64,000 nt of DNA from Cellulomonas carbonis. Lineage in GTDB: Bacteria > Actinomycetota > Actinomycetes > Actinomycetales > Cellulomonadaceae. The notes under the pieces were generated by a model. That model was not told the DNA's origin. It saw nothing but the letters and a program-made list of their open reading frames with translations, and did no database searches. The DNA lies in the NCBI RefSeq assembly GCF_014636275.1, contig NZ_BMEB01000006.1:1-64000 (forward strand), read 5' to 3'. Positions 34,548-46,903 of the stretch are shown here, in pieces. How positions within the stretch are numbered: the first letter of the stretch is position 1; every line of letters begins with the position of its first letter. Position numbers and translations under genes: made by a program.

Positions 34548-34580
34548 CGAGGGGTCCCGTCCGTCGGACGGGGCCCCTCG
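34548..34580. terminator. Terminator-like hairpin after sdhB
   Basis: A near-perfect 16-bp inverted repeat (CGAGGGGTCCCGTCCG against CGGACGGGGCCCCTCG) with one G:T pair lies between convergent sdhB and the 2'-5' RNA ligase-like gene, so it can serve both directions. Confidence 0.7.
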
Positions 34581-34591
34581 TCCGTGCCGGC

Positions 34592-36598
<2,007 letters not shown>

Positions 36599-36604
36599 CG
36601 CATC

Positions 36605-36610
36605 ATGCTA
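36605..36610 (-). promoter_or_regulatory. -10 hexamer for leaderless tatB
   Basis: TAGCAT on the minus strand, six bases before the GTG at 36598 and 12 bases past the last unit of the 15-bp repeat array. Confidence 0.5.
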
Positions 36611-36621
36611 TCCGCAGGGGG

Positions 36622-36676
36622 CGGGCACGGGTCGGTCGGGTACGGGTCGGTCGGGTACGGGTCGGTCGGGCACGGG

Positions 36677-36681
<5 letters not shown>
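36622..36681. repeat. Four tandem 15-bp units between htrA and tatB
   Basis: Units based on CGGGTACGGGTCGGT start at 36622, 36637, 36652 and 36667. The two central copies are identical; the outer two differ by one or two bases. The last unit includes the htrA stop and final codon. The array fills almost the whole 78-bp gap and lies just upstream of the tatB promoter. Confidence 0.85.
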
Positions 36682-38148
<1,467 letters not shown>

Positions 38149-38152
<4 letters not shown>

Positions 38153-39168
38153 GGGGCCAATGATCCCGCGAGCGCGTGCCATCCGCGCGCGAGCCTGGCG
38201 GGGACGCCGTCGTCGTACGCGGCACCCGGGTGGGCGCCGACGAGGTCACGTGTCGCGTCCGAGGCGCCCTCGGCGACCACGGTCACGACCGTGTCGCCGT
38301 CCTGCCACACGACGTACCAGGGCTCGGCCGACACGAGGTGGACGTCACGACCGCGCACGTGCTGCACGGGCAGGCCCTCGACGGCGCCGTCGTCGAGACG
38401 ACCGGGCTCCTGGAGCACCACGACGGTGCCGCCGTCGTGCTCGAGGTCGAGCTCGAGCCGTCCTGAGCCCTCGTCCAGACGCAGGCCGGTCACGCGCAGG
38501 CCGTCGGGCAGGTCGACGGGCGACACCCAGCCGTGCCCCGCCATCCACGAGAGCACCTCGGCGTGGGCCGCGTCGCCGTCGAGATCGAGCCCCGGAGCCG
38601 CGGGTGCGAGCGCGGGCGTCCCGTCGCGCGAGGAGACGACGGCGCCGACGGCGTCGGCGCCGTGCCCGGCGGTCCGACGCTCGGCCGGTCCGGTGCCGGC
38701 CGCCTCGGCCAGCACGGACAGCGCGTAGGAGCGGTCCGTCTCGGGCACGACGGGCGGCTGCCCGCCGACCACGACGAGGCCGGTCGCGACGACGCCGACG
38801 CCGCCCGCGAGGGCGGCGAGGACGGGCCGCGGCACGAGCGCACGGCGACGGACGACGTCCCCGCGCAGCGGGCCGTGCGGGACCTCGCCGCCGTGACCCG
38901 GCAGGGGGACGCTCCAGCTGTGCCACCGCTCGCCGTCGCGCGGCGCGTCGGCAGGCGGCAGGGCACCCAGCGCGAGCAGTCGCGCCGTGAGGTCCGGCGC
39001 GGGGAGGACGTCCCCGGCACCCGCGAGCGTGCGACGCGCCTCGCGGGCCGCCTGGAGCTCCTCGGCGCACGTGCGGCACACCGCCACGTGGGCGAGAGCG
39101 CGCTCGGTCGCGCCGGGCGAGAGCTGGCCGTCGGCGAGCGCGGACACCTGGGTGCCGAGGTGGTTCAT
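38149..39168 (-). CDS. rseA: Anti-sigma factor with zinc-binding domain (RseA-like)
   Basis: A 339-residue regulator of SigE. The N-terminal ZAS motif is visible as [15 protein letters not shown] (His-x3-Cys-x2-Cys, about residues 27-34). A central membrane helix lies at about 120-145 ([20 protein letters not shown]). The extracytoplasmic part (about 150-339) resembles a lipoprotein-like sensor domain and is much longer than in M. tuberculosis RseA, which lacks it. The ATG overlaps the sigE stop (ATGA), giving matched amounts of both. Release of SigE probably follows oxidation of the zinc site or proteolysis. Confidence 0.88.
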
Positions 39169-39914
39169 GCCCCGCCTCGTGCGGCGTGGACGGAGCGAGG
39201 GGCGGCCGGCCCCGAGCCGAGGTCGGGCACGCCGTCGCGCGGGGAAGGGACCCCGGGGGCGCGGTGCGCGAGCGACTCGCGCAGCTGGGCGCGCGCGCGG
39301 TGGATGCGCGACCTGACGGTGCCGAGCTTGATGCCCAGCGTGACGGCGATCTCCTCGTACGACAGCCCCTCGATGTCGCACAGCACGACGGCGGCGCGGT
39401 ACTCGGGCGACAGCGCGTCGAGCGCGCGTTGCACGTCCTGGTCGAGGTTCGCGTGCTCGAAGCCGCGCTCGGGCGTGCCGAGACCCGCGGCACCGGGCAC
39501 GTCACCCGCGTCCTCGCCGAGGGGGTCCATCCGGATGCGGCGTCGACGCCGCGCCTGGTCCAGGAAGAGGTTCGTCGTGATGCGGTGCAGCCAGCCCTCG
39601 AACGTCCCGGGCTGGTAGGAGGACAAGGACCGGAACACCCGGATGAACGTCTCCTGGGTGAGGTCCTCGGCGTCGTACCGGTTGCCCGTGAGGCGGTACG
39701 CGAGGCGGTAGACGCGCGCCGAGTGCTCGGTCACGATCGCCTCCCACGTGGGGGGCGCCTCGCCCGGGCGTCGCGCGGCCGGGTCCACGGGCGCGTGGGG
39801 CGCGTCGGTCGTGCGGTCCGCGGTGGCGTCCGTATCCGAGGTGGGGGCACGCAGGACGGCGACCGCTCCGGCGCTCTCGTCGCCCGGGCGTCGCCCTCGC
39901 AACGCTCCTCGCAC
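39165..39914 (-). CDS. sigE: ECF RNA polymerase sigma factor SigE
   Basis: About 249 residues. Region 2 reads [20 protein letters not shown] followed by [11 protein letters not shown] and the -10-binding helix [15 protein letters not shown]; region 4 has [20 protein letters not shown] and the [20 protein letters not shown]. The N-terminal 60 residues are a disordered, Arg/Asp-rich extension. The GTG at 39914 is chosen because GGGAGA precedes it at five bases and upstream codons lie in intergenic DNA. Homology and order (O-methyltransferase / sigE-rseA-htrA-tatB) match the envelope-stress locus of mycobacteria. Confidence 0.92.
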   Translation of the reverse strand: MRGALRGRRPGDESAGAVAVLRAPTSDTDATADRTTDAPHAPVDPAARRPGEAPPTWEAIVTEHSARVYRLAYRLTGNRYDAEDLTQETFIRVFRSLSSYQPGTFEGWLHRITTNLFLDQARRRRRIRMDPLGEDAGDVPGAAGLGTPERGFEHANLDQDVQRALDALSPEYRAAVVLCDIEGLSYEEIAVTLGIKLGTVRSRIHRARAQLRESLAHRAPGVPSPRDGVPDLGSGPAAPRSVHAARGGA

Positions 39915-40109
39915 CGTGCTCTCCCGTCCACGCCGGCTGTCGGCCCGACGCCCGTCGACCGTCGGCGACCCGTCCCGCCCCAGTGTGCCCGGCGCCGGAG
40001 GGTCGCGCCCTCGTCCGCCACAACGCGCGGGGGCCCGTGGGTGTTCCACGCGTGCGGGTGACCGGGCGTGCGTCCGCGTGTGCCCCACGGCCGACGGCGC
40101 GCTCCGCGT

Positions 40110-40115
40110 TAGCAT
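40110..40115 (+). promoter_or_regulatory. -10 hexamer for the O-methyltransferase
   Basis: TAGCAT (TANNNT) would start transcription near 40122, giving a short leader of about 25 bases that contains the AGGAGG at 40136. It lies in the 232-bp divergent gap between sigE and the methyltransferase, which otherwise shows nothing clear. Confidence 0.45.
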
Positions 40116-40135
40116 CGGGGCACCCGCGACCGCCC

Positions 40136-40141
40136 AGGAGG
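40136..40141 (+). promoter_or_regulatory. Strong ribosome-binding site placing the start on an ATC codon
   Basis: AGGAGG is followed after five bases (ACACC) by ATC at 40147, in frame with the methyltransferase. The nearest ordinary start, GTG at 40165, is 23 bases away from it, too far for normal initiation. Confidence 0.7.
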
Positions 40142-40146
40142 ACACC

Positions 40147-40779
40147 ATCGCACCCGACAAGTCCGTGAGCTGGGCCTACAGCGAGGACTTCCTGCCCGCC
40201 GACGACGTGCTGCTGCGCGCCTACGACCGCGCGTCACAGCTGGGCGTGCCCGCGGTGTCGACGGGCACGGGCGCCGTCCTCCGGCTCGTGGCCGCGGCGC
40301 TGCGGGCCGGTGCGGTGGCCGAGGTCGGGACCGGGGCCGGCGTGTCCGGCCTCTGGCTGCTGCGCGGCATGGCACCCGACGGCGTGCTCACGACGATCGA
40401 CACCGAGGTCGAGCACCAGCGCGCGGCCAAGGACGCCTTCGCCGAGGAGGGGGTCCGCAGCACGCGCGCGCGCACGATCACGGGCCGCGCGCTCGACGTC
40501 CTGCCGCGGCTCACCGACGGCGGCTACGACATGGTGCTCGTGGACGGCGACCCCCTGGAGACCCCCGCGACGGTCGAGCACGCGCTGCGTCTGCTGCGCC
40601 CGGGCGGGGTCCTCGCCGTCGCGCACGCTCTCTCGGCCGACCGGGTCCCCGACCCCGCGCGGCGCGACGAGCTGACGACCACGCTCCGCGAGGTCACTCG
40701 CTCGCTGCGCGACGACGAGCGCGTCGTCCCGGCGCTGCTCCCGAGCGGAGACGGCCTGCTGCTCGCCGCTCGGCGGTGA
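40147..40779 (+). CDS. O-methyltransferase beside sigE
   Basis: About 210 residues of an SAM-dependent class I methyltransferase of the O-methyltransferase family 3 (CCoAOMT-like). Motif I is [34 protein letters not shown] holds the acidic ribose-binding residue; [15 protein letters not shown] and [14 protein letters not shown] are motifs IV-V. The start is uncertain: homologs I remember begin close to the [10 protein letters not shown] segment, which follows an ATC placed ideally behind AGGAGG; GTG 40165 would remove those residues. The M. tuberculosis counterpart is Rv1220c, also divergent from sigE. Substrate unknown. Confidence 0.9.
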   Translation: MAPDKSVSWAYSEDFLPADDVLLRAYDRASQLGVPAVSTGTGAVLRLVAAALRAGAVAEVGTGAGVSGLWLLRGMAPDGVLTTIDTEVEHQRAAKDAFAEEGVRSTRARTITGRALDVLPRLTDGGYDMVLVDGDPLETPATVEHALRLLRPGGVLAVAHALSADRVPDPARRDELTTTLREVTRSLRDDERVVPALLPSGDGLLLAARR

Positions 40780-40797
40780 GGCGGCGCGGCCGACGCG

Positions 40798-42363
40798 TCA
40801 GCGCAGCTCGCCGAGCCACCTGAGCAGGGCGCGGGCACCGAAGCCGGTCGCCCCCTCGGGCACCTCGTGCGTCGCCGACGACGACCGCGCGGGTCCGGCG
40901 ATGTCGAGGTGTGCCCAGCGACGGGCGCCGACGAACCGCTGGAGGAACAGCGCCGCCGTGATCGAGCCACCGCCGGTCGTGCTGTCGGCAGGGACGTGGC
41001 GCACGTCGGCGACGTCGGACCGGATCGCGGTGCGGTAGTCCTCGACGAGCGGCATGCGCCACAGCGGCTCGCCCGCCGCCGCGCCGGCGTCCGCGAGGGC
41101 GCGCGCGAGGGCGTCGTCGGGCGAGTACAAGGCCGCGTTCTGCTTGCCGAGGCCGAGGGTCGCGGCGCCCGTCAGCGTCGCGACGTCGACGAGGACGTCG
41201 GGGTCGAGCTCGGCGTCGGCGTACGCGAGCGCGTCGGCGAGCACGACCCGTCCCTCGGCGTCCGTGTTCGCGATCTCGACGGTCGTCCCGCCGAACACCG
41301 TCACGACGTCGCCCGGCCGGTAGGACGCGGCGCCCACGGCGTTCTCCGCGAGCGGCAGCACCGCGGTGACCCGGTGGGGCACGCGCGCCTCGGCGGCCCC
41401 GAGCACCGTGGCGAGCGCGACCGCTGCGCCGGTCATGTCGGTCTTCATGGGGACCATCGCCTCGCGCGGCTTGATCGACAGGCCGCCCGTGTCGTACGTG
41501 ATGCCCTTGCCGACCACGACGACGTGCCGCGGCGGCACGCCCGAGCTGACCGGTTGCTCGGGCGTCCAGCGCACGACGACCAGGCGCGGCTCGCGCGCCG
41601 ACCCGCCGCCCACGGCCAGGACGCCGCCGAAGCCGCGTCGCGTGAGCTCCTCGACGCCGAGCACCTCGACGTCCAGGCCGAGCGCTGCGGCGAGCAGGCG
41701 CGCCTGGTCCGCGACCCACTGGGGGTCCTTGACCGACGACGGCGTCGCCGAGAGGGCGCGGGCGACCCACGTCGCACGCGCCGAGCGCGTGGCCGTCCCG
41801 ACCGCGGCCTCGGCGTAGCGCCCCAGCAGGACGAGCTCGTCCGCGGCCGGCTCGCCGGCGTCCTTGCGGCGGACGGGCTGACGGTAGGCACCGAGCAGGT
41901 ACCCCTCGACGAGCGCGGCGGTGCCCGAGGGCCCCGAGTCCGAGCCCACGGTGCACACGACCCGCCGCAGGCGCCGCGTGACGCGGGCGACGGCCGCGCC
42001 GGCCCGGCGCAGGTCCGTCGTCGTGCCGTCGCCGATGCCGACCAGCACGACGCGCGGGGGGAGCCCGGCCCACGGGAGGTCGGCCGAGCCGGCGATGGGA
42101 CGCGGCAGGTGCACGACGTGCGCCTCGCCCGCAGCACCCGTGAGCCGCGCGCGGTCGGCGAGGTCGGGCAGGTCGACACCCAGGCGCACGGCCGCGTCGG
42201 TCGTGCCGGAGCGGGGCTGGACGCCCTCGTCCTCGTCGGTGGCCGGTGCGACCGGCAGGACGAGCGCGTCGACGTCGTCCTCGGTCAGGAGCGGTGACGT
42301 CGCGACCGTGCCGCGCACCACCGTGACGTCGGGCAGGGCTGCGGGGACGACGTCCCAGGACAT
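40798..42363 (-). CDS. pepA: Leucyl aminopeptidase (M17)
   Basis: About 521 residues of a cytosolic bimetallic exopeptidase. The catalytic C-terminal half shows the metal ligands in VVVGKGITYDTGGLSIKP, MVPMKTDMTGAAVAL and VEIANTDAEGRVVLADAL, with the bicarbonate-site Arg in the last, plus ATLTGAATLGLG. The N-terminal lobe is less conserved, as usual. ATG at 42363 is chosen; a GTG at 42435, nine bases after the DUF3117 stop, is also in frame and would add 24 Arg/Ala-rich residues. Neither has a good ribosome-binding site, so the N-terminus is uncertain. Confidence 0.9.
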   Translation of the reverse strand: MSWDVVPAALPDVTVVRGTVATSPLLTEDDVDALVLPVAPATDEDEGVQPRSGTTDAAVRLGVDLPDLADRARLTGAAGEAHVVHLPRPIAGSADLPWAGLPPRVVLVGIGDGTTTDLRRAGAAVARVTRRLRRVVCTVGSDSGPSGTAALVEGYLLGAYRQPVRRKDAGEPAADELVLLGRYAEAAVGTATRSARATWVARALSATPSSVKDPQWVADQARLLAAALGLDVEVLGVEELTRRGFGGVLAVGGGSAREPRLVVVRWTPEQPVSSGVPPRHVVVVGKGITYDTGGLSIKPREAMVPMKTDMTGAAVALATVLGAAEARVPHRVTAVLPLAENAVGAASYRPGDVVTVFGGTTVEIANTDAEGRVVLADALAYADAELDPDVLVDVATLTGAATLGLGKQNAALYSPDDALARALADAGAAAGEPLWRMPLVEDYRTAIRSDVADVRHVPADSTTGGGSITAALFLQRFVGARRWAHLDIAGPARSSSATHEVPEGATGFGARALLRWLGELR

Positions 42364-42443
42364 GGACTCGCCCGCCGCGGCGCCCCGGCGACCGGCCGGG
42401 GCACGACGACGAGCGGGAGGTGCGGCGGGAGTCACCGCGTCGT

Positions 42444-42611
42444 TCAGCTGACGACCGAGGTCAGCGCCTCACCGAGCTCGCTCGCCTCGGTCGCGTTGAG
42501 CTCGACCACGAGCCGACCGCCCCCCTCCAGGGGGACGCGCATGACGATGCCCCGGCCCTCCTTGGTGACCTCGAGCGGCCCGTCACCCGTCCTCGGCTTC
42601 ATGGCGGCCAT
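42444..42611 (-). CDS. DUF3117 micro-protein
   Basis: A 55-residue protein, MAAMKPRTGDGPLEV at the start and NATEASELGEALTSVVS at the end. It matches the highly conserved actinobacterial DUF3117 family (M. tuberculosis Rv1211, from memory). No function is established. AAGGGGAG lies six bases before the ATG at 42611, and TAGACT further upstream is a plausible -10. It precedes the aminopeptidase on the same strand. The strict conservation of such a small protein implies a core role. Confidence 0.9.
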   Translation of the reverse strand: MAAMKPRTGDGPLEVTKEGRGIVMRVPLEGGGRLVVELNATEASELGEALTSVVS

Positions 42612-42701
42612 CGATGGCTCCCCTTCCGGTGCGTCGTGTGCCGCCTGCGGGCTCGTCGTCCGGCGGTGCCGGCCGGCCCGCCATGGCGGTCGTCCGAGGG
42701 A

Positions 42702-42707
42702 AGTCTA
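42702..42707 (-). promoter_or_regulatory. Possible -10 of the DUF3117 gene
   Basis: TAGACT on the minus strand (TANNNT) would give a leader of about 85 bases. The leader is GC-rich with no recognised riboswitch. Confidence 0.35.
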
Positions 42708-42751
42708 GTTCACCTGCGATGTTGGTCGCTCCCCCGCGTGGACCTGAGGTC

Positions 42752-43984
42752 TCACGGGGGCCAGCCCGACGGCGGCACGAGCCGCCACAGGAGCGCGACC
42801 CAGGCGACCTGGGCGAGGACGCCGGCGGTGAGGACCGCCGCGAGGGCCGCGCGCCGGGCCGTCGTCGGCAGCCGGTCGAGGAGGGCCGCCGCCGCGGCCG
42901 CGACCGGGAAGGCGAGCAGCGTGAAGCGCACGAGGCTCGTCCCGGGCTCGAGGACCACGACGAGGTAGCCGAGGTACGCCGCGGTCCAGGCCCACGGCTC
43001 GGGGCCGAGCCGGCGCAGCGGCCGCGCGACGACGACGCCGAGCACCGCGATCCACACCAGGACGACGAGGACCGGTCCCCACGAGCCGACCAGCCAGCGC
43101 CCGACGTCGAACCACGGCACGAGCGGGACGACCTCCTGCCGTCCACGCCACGCCGCCTGCGTCTGCGCGTACGCGTCGGGCACGCCCGTGGCGAGCCCGA
43201 CCATGGCCGGCCACAGGAGACCCGCGACGACGGACACGGCGCCGAGCGCCGCCAGCCCGACGCGTTCGCGCGTCGGCCACGGGTCCGCCGCCCGGGTCCG
43301 CCACCGGTGCGCCGCGTGGACCACGACCACCAGCGCGAGCGGCAGCGCGACCGCCCGCGTCAGCCCGAGCGCGACGACGAGCGGGACGGCGAGCAGGTAG
43401 CGGCGCGTCATGACGGCCCACAGGCACGCCGCGACGAGGAGCAGCGCGAGCGACTCGGTGTACGCGACCTGCAGGACGGGCGCGGCCGCGTGCGCCTGCA
43501 CGAGGGCGACCGTCGTCAGCGCGACGCGCTCGGACGCACCGGTCAGGCGCACGACCCGGTGCACGACCACCGCCGCGGCGAGGCCGAGACCGGTCGCCAC
43601 GACCGGCGCGGCCACGTGCCACGGGACCCCGGCGGCGAGGGGGACGCGGACCAGGAGCGGGAAGAGCGGGAAGAACGCCCACGCGTTCTGGACCACGCGC
43701 CCGTCGGGACCCGTCGGCAGGCCCACGGGGTAGCCCTGCTCCGCGATCCCGCGGTACCAGCTCGCGTCCCACATGAGCCCCGCGTACTCCAGGTACGACG
43801 GCGACGCGGCCGTCCATCCCGTGGCCGCCTGCGTGCGGGCGACGACGGCGAGCACGACGGCACCCACGAGCCGCCCGGCCGCGGCGACCGCGAGCGCCTG
43901 CAGCCACCACGGCGCCCGGCGCCACCACGCCGTGGGGTCCCCCGTCGGCCCGTCGGGCGACGCGGTGACGCTGCCGCCGCGCAC
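42752..43984 (-). CDS. PIG-V-like polyprenyl-dependent membrane glycosyltransferase
   Basis: A 410-residue integral membrane protein with about ten helices. After the first helix comes the luminal/external motif MWDASWYRGIAEQGYP, the Asp-x-x-Trp-Tyr pattern of PIG-V/GT-C mannosyltransferases, which contains the catalytic acidic residue. AWAFFPLFPLLVRVP is also typical. It probably transfers mannose or another hexose from a polyprenyl-phosphate donor to an envelope lipid or glycan; manC in this window makes a possible precursor. The GTG at 43984 starts nine bases after the folP2 stop; its ribosome-binding site is weak. The final part, PTTARRAALAAVLTAGVLAQ, is a last helix. Confidence 0.82.
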   Translation of the reverse strand: MRGGSVTASPDGPTGDPTAWWRRAPWWLQALAVAAAGRLVGAVVLAVVARTQAATGWTAASPSYLEYAGLMWDASWYRGIAEQGYPVGLPTGPDGRVVQNAWAFFPLFPLLVRVPLAAGVPWHVAAPVVATGLGLAAAVVVHRVVRLTGASERVALTTVALVQAHAAAPVLQVAYTESLALLLVAACLWAVMTRRYLLAVPLVVALGLTRAVALPLALVVVVHAAHRWRTRAADPWPTRERVGLAALGAVSVVAGLLWPAMVGLATGVPDAYAQTQAAWRGRQEVVPLVPWFDVGRWLVGSWGPVLVVLVWIAVLGVVVARPLRRLGPEPWAWTAAYLGYLVVVLEPGTSLVRFTLLAFPVAAAAAALLDRLPTTARRAALAAVLTAGVLAQVAWVALLWRLVPPSGWPP

Positions 43985-43992
43985 GTCCCGGG

Positions 43993-44925
43993 TCAGGCGA
44001 GCCCCCGGACCACCCGCGCGGGCGCGAGGTCGCCGCGGAGCACCGCCACCATCTCGACGGTGCGTCGCGTCGCGAGCACGTCGTGCGCGCGGAAGACCGT
44101 CGCGCCGTGCCACGCCGCGACGGTGGTCGCCGCGAGCGTCCCCTCGAGCCGGTCGTCGACGGGCAGGTCGAGCGACTCGCCCACGAAGTCCTTGCGACTC
44201 AGGGCCATGAGCACGGGGTGCCCCAGCTCGACCAGGCGCGCCGTCCGCCGGGTCAGGTGCAGCGAGTGCCACGTCGTCTTGCCGAAGTCGTGGGTCGGGT
44301 CGACGAGCACCGACCCGGGGGCCACGCCCGCCCCGACGGCGCGGGACGCCGCGGCGGTGAGCGTCGCGAGGACGTCGAGGAGCACGCCGTCGAGCGGGTC
44401 CGTCCCGGCTGGGACGTCGGACGGCAGGGGGTACTGGGGACGCCACGGGTCGGTCCGTGGGGCCAGCCCGCCCGTGTGCGAGCAGACGACGCCCGCCCCG
44501 TGGGCCGCCGCGACCTCGACCAGGCGCGGGTCGTGCCCGGCCCACGTGTCGTTGACCAGGTCCGCACCGGCCTCCAGCACCGCCTCCGCGACCTCGGCCC
44601 GCCAGGTGTCGACGCTGATCGGCAGGTCGGGGAACTCCGCACGCACGCGGCGCACGAGCGGCAGCACGCGGCCGACCTCGGTGTCGACGTCGACGTCGGG
44701 ACCGCGGCCCGCGCGGACGCCTCCGATGTCGACCAGGTCGGCGCCGTCTCGCACCGCGCGCTGCACGGCCGCGAGGGCGACGTCGTCGTCGGTCGAGCGC
44801 GCGGCCGCCCAGAACGAGTCCGGGGTCCGGTTGACGACGGCCATCACGGCGGGGCGGTGCGGGGTCAGGACGCGTCCACGCAGGACGAGCGGGACCCCCG
44901 CGGGCGGGACGCCGCCCGTCGTCAC
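43993..44925 (-). CDS. folP2: FolP2-type dihydropteroate synthase homolog
   Basis: A 310-residue TIM-barrel protein related to dihydropteroate synthase. Recognisable motifs are VMAVVNRTPDSFWAAA, LVDIGGVRAGRGPDVDVDTE, LVNDTWAGHDP, LVDPTHDFGKTTWH and LMALSRKDFVGES. The pterin/pABA loop differs from true DHPS: GGVRAGRG replaces the usual GGxSTRPG. This is the pattern of mycobacterial FolP2 (Rv1207), which reportedly lacks DHPS activity, so folate synthesis is doubtful. It overlaps the LOG gene (GTGA) and precedes a membrane glycosyltransferase. Its real reaction is unknown. Confidence 0.87.
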   Translation of the reverse strand: MTTGGVPPAGVPLVLRGRVLTPHRPAVMAVVNRTPDSFWAAARSTDDDVALAAVQRAVRDGADLVDIGGVRAGRGPDVDVDTEVGRVLPLVRRVRAEFPDLPISVDTWRAEVAEAVLEAGADLVNDTWAGHDPRLVEVAAAHGAGVVCSHTGGLAPRTDPWRPQYPLPSDVPAGTDPLDGVLLDVLATLTAAASRAVGAGVAPGSVLVDPTHDFGKTTWHSLHLTRRTARLVELGHPVLMALSRKDFVGESLDLPVDDRLEGTLAATTVAAWHGATVFRAHDVLATRRTVEMVAVLRGDLAPARVVRGLA

Positions 44926-45758
44926 CGGCCGGTGGAGGCCTGCTCGGCCTCGCGCTCGGCGCGCGCGTTGGCCAGCACGGCCGCCTCCTCCTCGGCGCGG
45001 AGCTGGGCGCCGCGCTCGCACACGAGCCGGACCGCCTCGTCGGCGCTGTCGACGACCTGGAGCAGGTCCAGGTCGGACGCGCTGATGGTGCCGGCGTCGA
45101 GCACGGGCCCGGACAGCCAGTCGAGGAGGCCCTGCCAGTAGGACGACCCGACCAGCACGATCGGGAACTCGGTGACCTTGTGCGTCTGGACGAGCGTCAG
45201 CGACTCGAAGAGCTCGTCGAACGTCCCGAAGCCGCCGGGCAGCACCACGAAGCCCTGCGAGTACTTGACGAAGCACGTCTTGCGGGCGAAGAAGTACCGG
45301 AAGTTGACGCCCAGGTCGACCCACTCGTTCATGCCCTGCTCGAACGGCAGCTCGATGCCGAGGCCGACGGACAGCCCGCCGGCGTCGCACGCGCCGCGGT
45401 TCGCCGCCTCCATGATCCCGGGACCGCCGCCCGTGATGACCGCGTAGCCCTCCTCGGCGAGCCCCCGGCCCACGCGGCGACCGAGCTCGTACTCCGCGGT
45501 GTCGGGCTTGGTCCGGGCCGAGCCGAAGACGCTCACGGCGGGACCGACCTCCGCGAGCGCGCCGAAGCCCTCGACGAACTCGCTCTGGATGCGCATGACC
45601 CGCCACGGGTCGGCGTGCACCCAGTCGGCCCCCTCGCTCTTGGCGAGGAGCCGCTGGTCGCTCGTCGAGCCCGGGATCTGGTTGCCGCGGAGCAGGACCG
45701 GGCCGCGCCGGTAGCCGTCGCCGTCGTCCCGACGTCCGCCGTGGGTTCGCTGACTCAT
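44922..45758 (-). CDS. LOG-family protein (TIGR00730, cytokinin riboside phosphoribohydrolase-like)
   Basis: A 278-residue Rossmann-like enzyme. The family hallmarks are AVITGGGPGIMEAANRGACD (nucleotide loop) and GFVVLPGGFGTFDELFESLT (PGGxGTxxE catalytic motif). LOG enzymes split ribose-5-phosphate from nucleotide 5'-monophosphates; M. tuberculosis Rv1205 releases cytokinins. This is the longer actinobacterial form with an N-terminal helix set around DPWRVMRIQSEFVEGFGAL. The ATG at 45758 has TAGGCT seven bases upstream (leaderless). It stands between dapE and folP2, as in mycobacteria. Confidence 0.92.
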   Translation of the reverse strand: MSQRTHGGRRDDGDGYRRGPVLLRGNQIPGSTSDQRLLAKSEGADWVHADPWRVMRIQSEFVEGFGALAEVGPAVSVFGSARTKPDTAEYELGRRVGRGLAEEGYAVITGGGPGIMEAANRGACDAGGLSVGLGIELPFEQGMNEWVDLGVNFRYFFARKTCFVKYSQGFVVLPGGFGTFDELFESLTLVQTHKVTEFPIVLVGSSYWQGLLDWLSGPVLDAGTISASDLDLLQVVDSADEAVRLVCERGAQLRAEEEAAVLANARAEREAEQASTGR

Positions 45759-45765
45759 GACGACG

Positions 45766-45771
45766 AGCCTA
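45766..45771 (-). promoter_or_regulatory. -10 hexamer for leaderless LOG gene
   Basis: TAGGCT on the minus strand, seven bases before the ATG at 45758. It overlaps the last codons of dapE. Confidence 0.45.
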
Positions 45772-46851
45772 CGAGCACAGCCAGGTGCGCAGCGCGTCGA
45801 CGCACGTCCGGAGGTCGCCGACGGGGCACCGCTCGTCGTCCGCGTGCGCAAGAGCGGGGTCGCCGGGACCGAAGTTCACGGCGGGGACACCGAGCTCGGA
45901 GAACCGGGCCACGTCGGTCCAGCCCTCCTTGGCCGCCGGAGGGCGTCCCGTGAGGCGGCGGACGGCGTCCGCGAACCCCGCGGCGGCCGGGTGGTCGAGA
46001 CCGGGACGTGCCCCGGGCGCGAGGTCGACGACGGTCACCTCGTGCCCGTCGAACAGCTCGCGCACGTGCGCGACGGCCTGCTCGGGCGTCCTGTCGGGCG
46101 CGAACCGGTGGTTGACGGTCACGACGCACTCGTCCGGGACCACGTTGCCCGCGATGCCACCCCGGATGCCCACGGCGTTCATGCCCTCGCGGTAGCGGAG
46201 CCCGTCGACCACGGCCTCGCGCGGACGGTACGCGGCGAGCGTCGCGAGGACCGGCGCGGCGCCGTGGATCGCGTTGACGCCGCGCCACGCGCGCGCCGAG
46301 TGGGCCGCACGTCCGGGCACGCGGACCTCTGCGCGCAGCGTCCCGTTGCAGCCGCCCTCGATCGCGGCCGACGTCGGCTCGCACAGCACCGCGACGTCGG
46401 CGGTGAGCCACTCGGGGTGCTCGCGCACGAGCCGCCCCAGGCCGTTGCGCGAGCCCTCGACCTCCTCGTTGTCGTAGAAGACCCACGTGACGTCGCGCGT
46501 AGGCTCCGCGACGGTGGCGGCGCACGCGAGCTGGACCGCGACGCCGCCCTTCATGTCGACCGTGCCGCGGCCCCACAGCTCCGCGTCGTCCCCCGAGCCG
46601 ACGAGGCGCGTCGGCAGGTTGTCCGCGATCGGCACCGTGTCGAGGTGCCCGGCGACGACGACGCGCTCGCGCCGGCCGAGCTCCGTGCGCGCGACGACGG
46701 CGTCCCCGTCGCGCAGCACGCGCAGGTGCGGGACGCCCCGCAGGGCGGTCTCGACGGCGTCGGCGATCGCGCGCTCGTCGCCGCTGACCGAGGGGATGTC
46801 GCACAGGGCGCGGGTGAGGTCGACGATGTCGCCGGTCAGGTCGAGTGCCAC
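45769..46851 (-). CDS. dapE: Succinyl-diaminopimelate desuccinylase
   Basis: A 360-residue M20 zinc peptidase-fold enzyme that releases succinate and LL-diaminopimelate for lysine and peptidoglycan. Metal-site motifs: [47 protein letters not shown] (catalytic Glu pair) and the C-terminal [16 protein letters not shown]. The lid domain (about 175-285) has [17 protein letters not shown]. The GTG at 46851 has TAGTGT six bases upstream. It diverges from dapD with about 50 bp between, so the two lysine genes are controlled from one short region. Confidence 0.94.
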   Translation of the reverse strand: MALDLTGDIVDLTRALCDIPSVSGDERAIADAVETALRGVPHLRVLRDGDAVVARTELGRRERVVVAGHLDTVPIADNLPTRLVGSGDDAELWGRGTVDMKGGVAVQLACAATVAEPTRDVTWVFYDNEEVEGSRNGLGRLVREHPEWLTADVAVLCEPTSAAIEGGCNGTLRAEVRVPGRAAHSARAWRGVNAIHGAAPVLATLAAYRPREAVVDGLRYREGMNAVGIRGGIAGNVVPDECVVTVNHRFAPDRTPEQAVAHVRELFDGHEVTVVDLAPGARPGLDHPAAAGFADAVRRLTGRPPAAKEGWTDVARFSELGVPAVNFGPGDPALAHADDERCPVGDLRTCVDALRTWLCS

Positions 46852-46857
46852 GTGGCG

Positions 46858-46863
46858 ACACTA
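46858..46863 (-). promoter_or_regulatory. -10 hexamer for leaderless dapE
   Basis: TAGTGT on the minus strand, six bases before the GTG at 46851. The dapD hexamer lies only 26 bp away on the other strand. Confidence 0.5.
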
Positions 46864-46889
46864 CCGACGGCGACCCCGTCCGCGTTGTC

Positions 46890-46895
46890 TAGGCT
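46890..46895 (+). promoter_or_regulatory. -10 hexamer for dapD
   Basis: TAGGCT, eight bases before the ATG at 46904. Transcription would start at or within two bases of the start codon. Confidence 0.45.
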
Positions 46896-46903
46896 CGGAG
46901 CCC

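Noticed and set aside
43993..45606. Extending folP2 upstream into the long frame that overlaps the LOG gene
   Set aside because: The upstream part is antisense-like filler inside the LOG coding region; the GTGA junction at 44925 gives the natural start.
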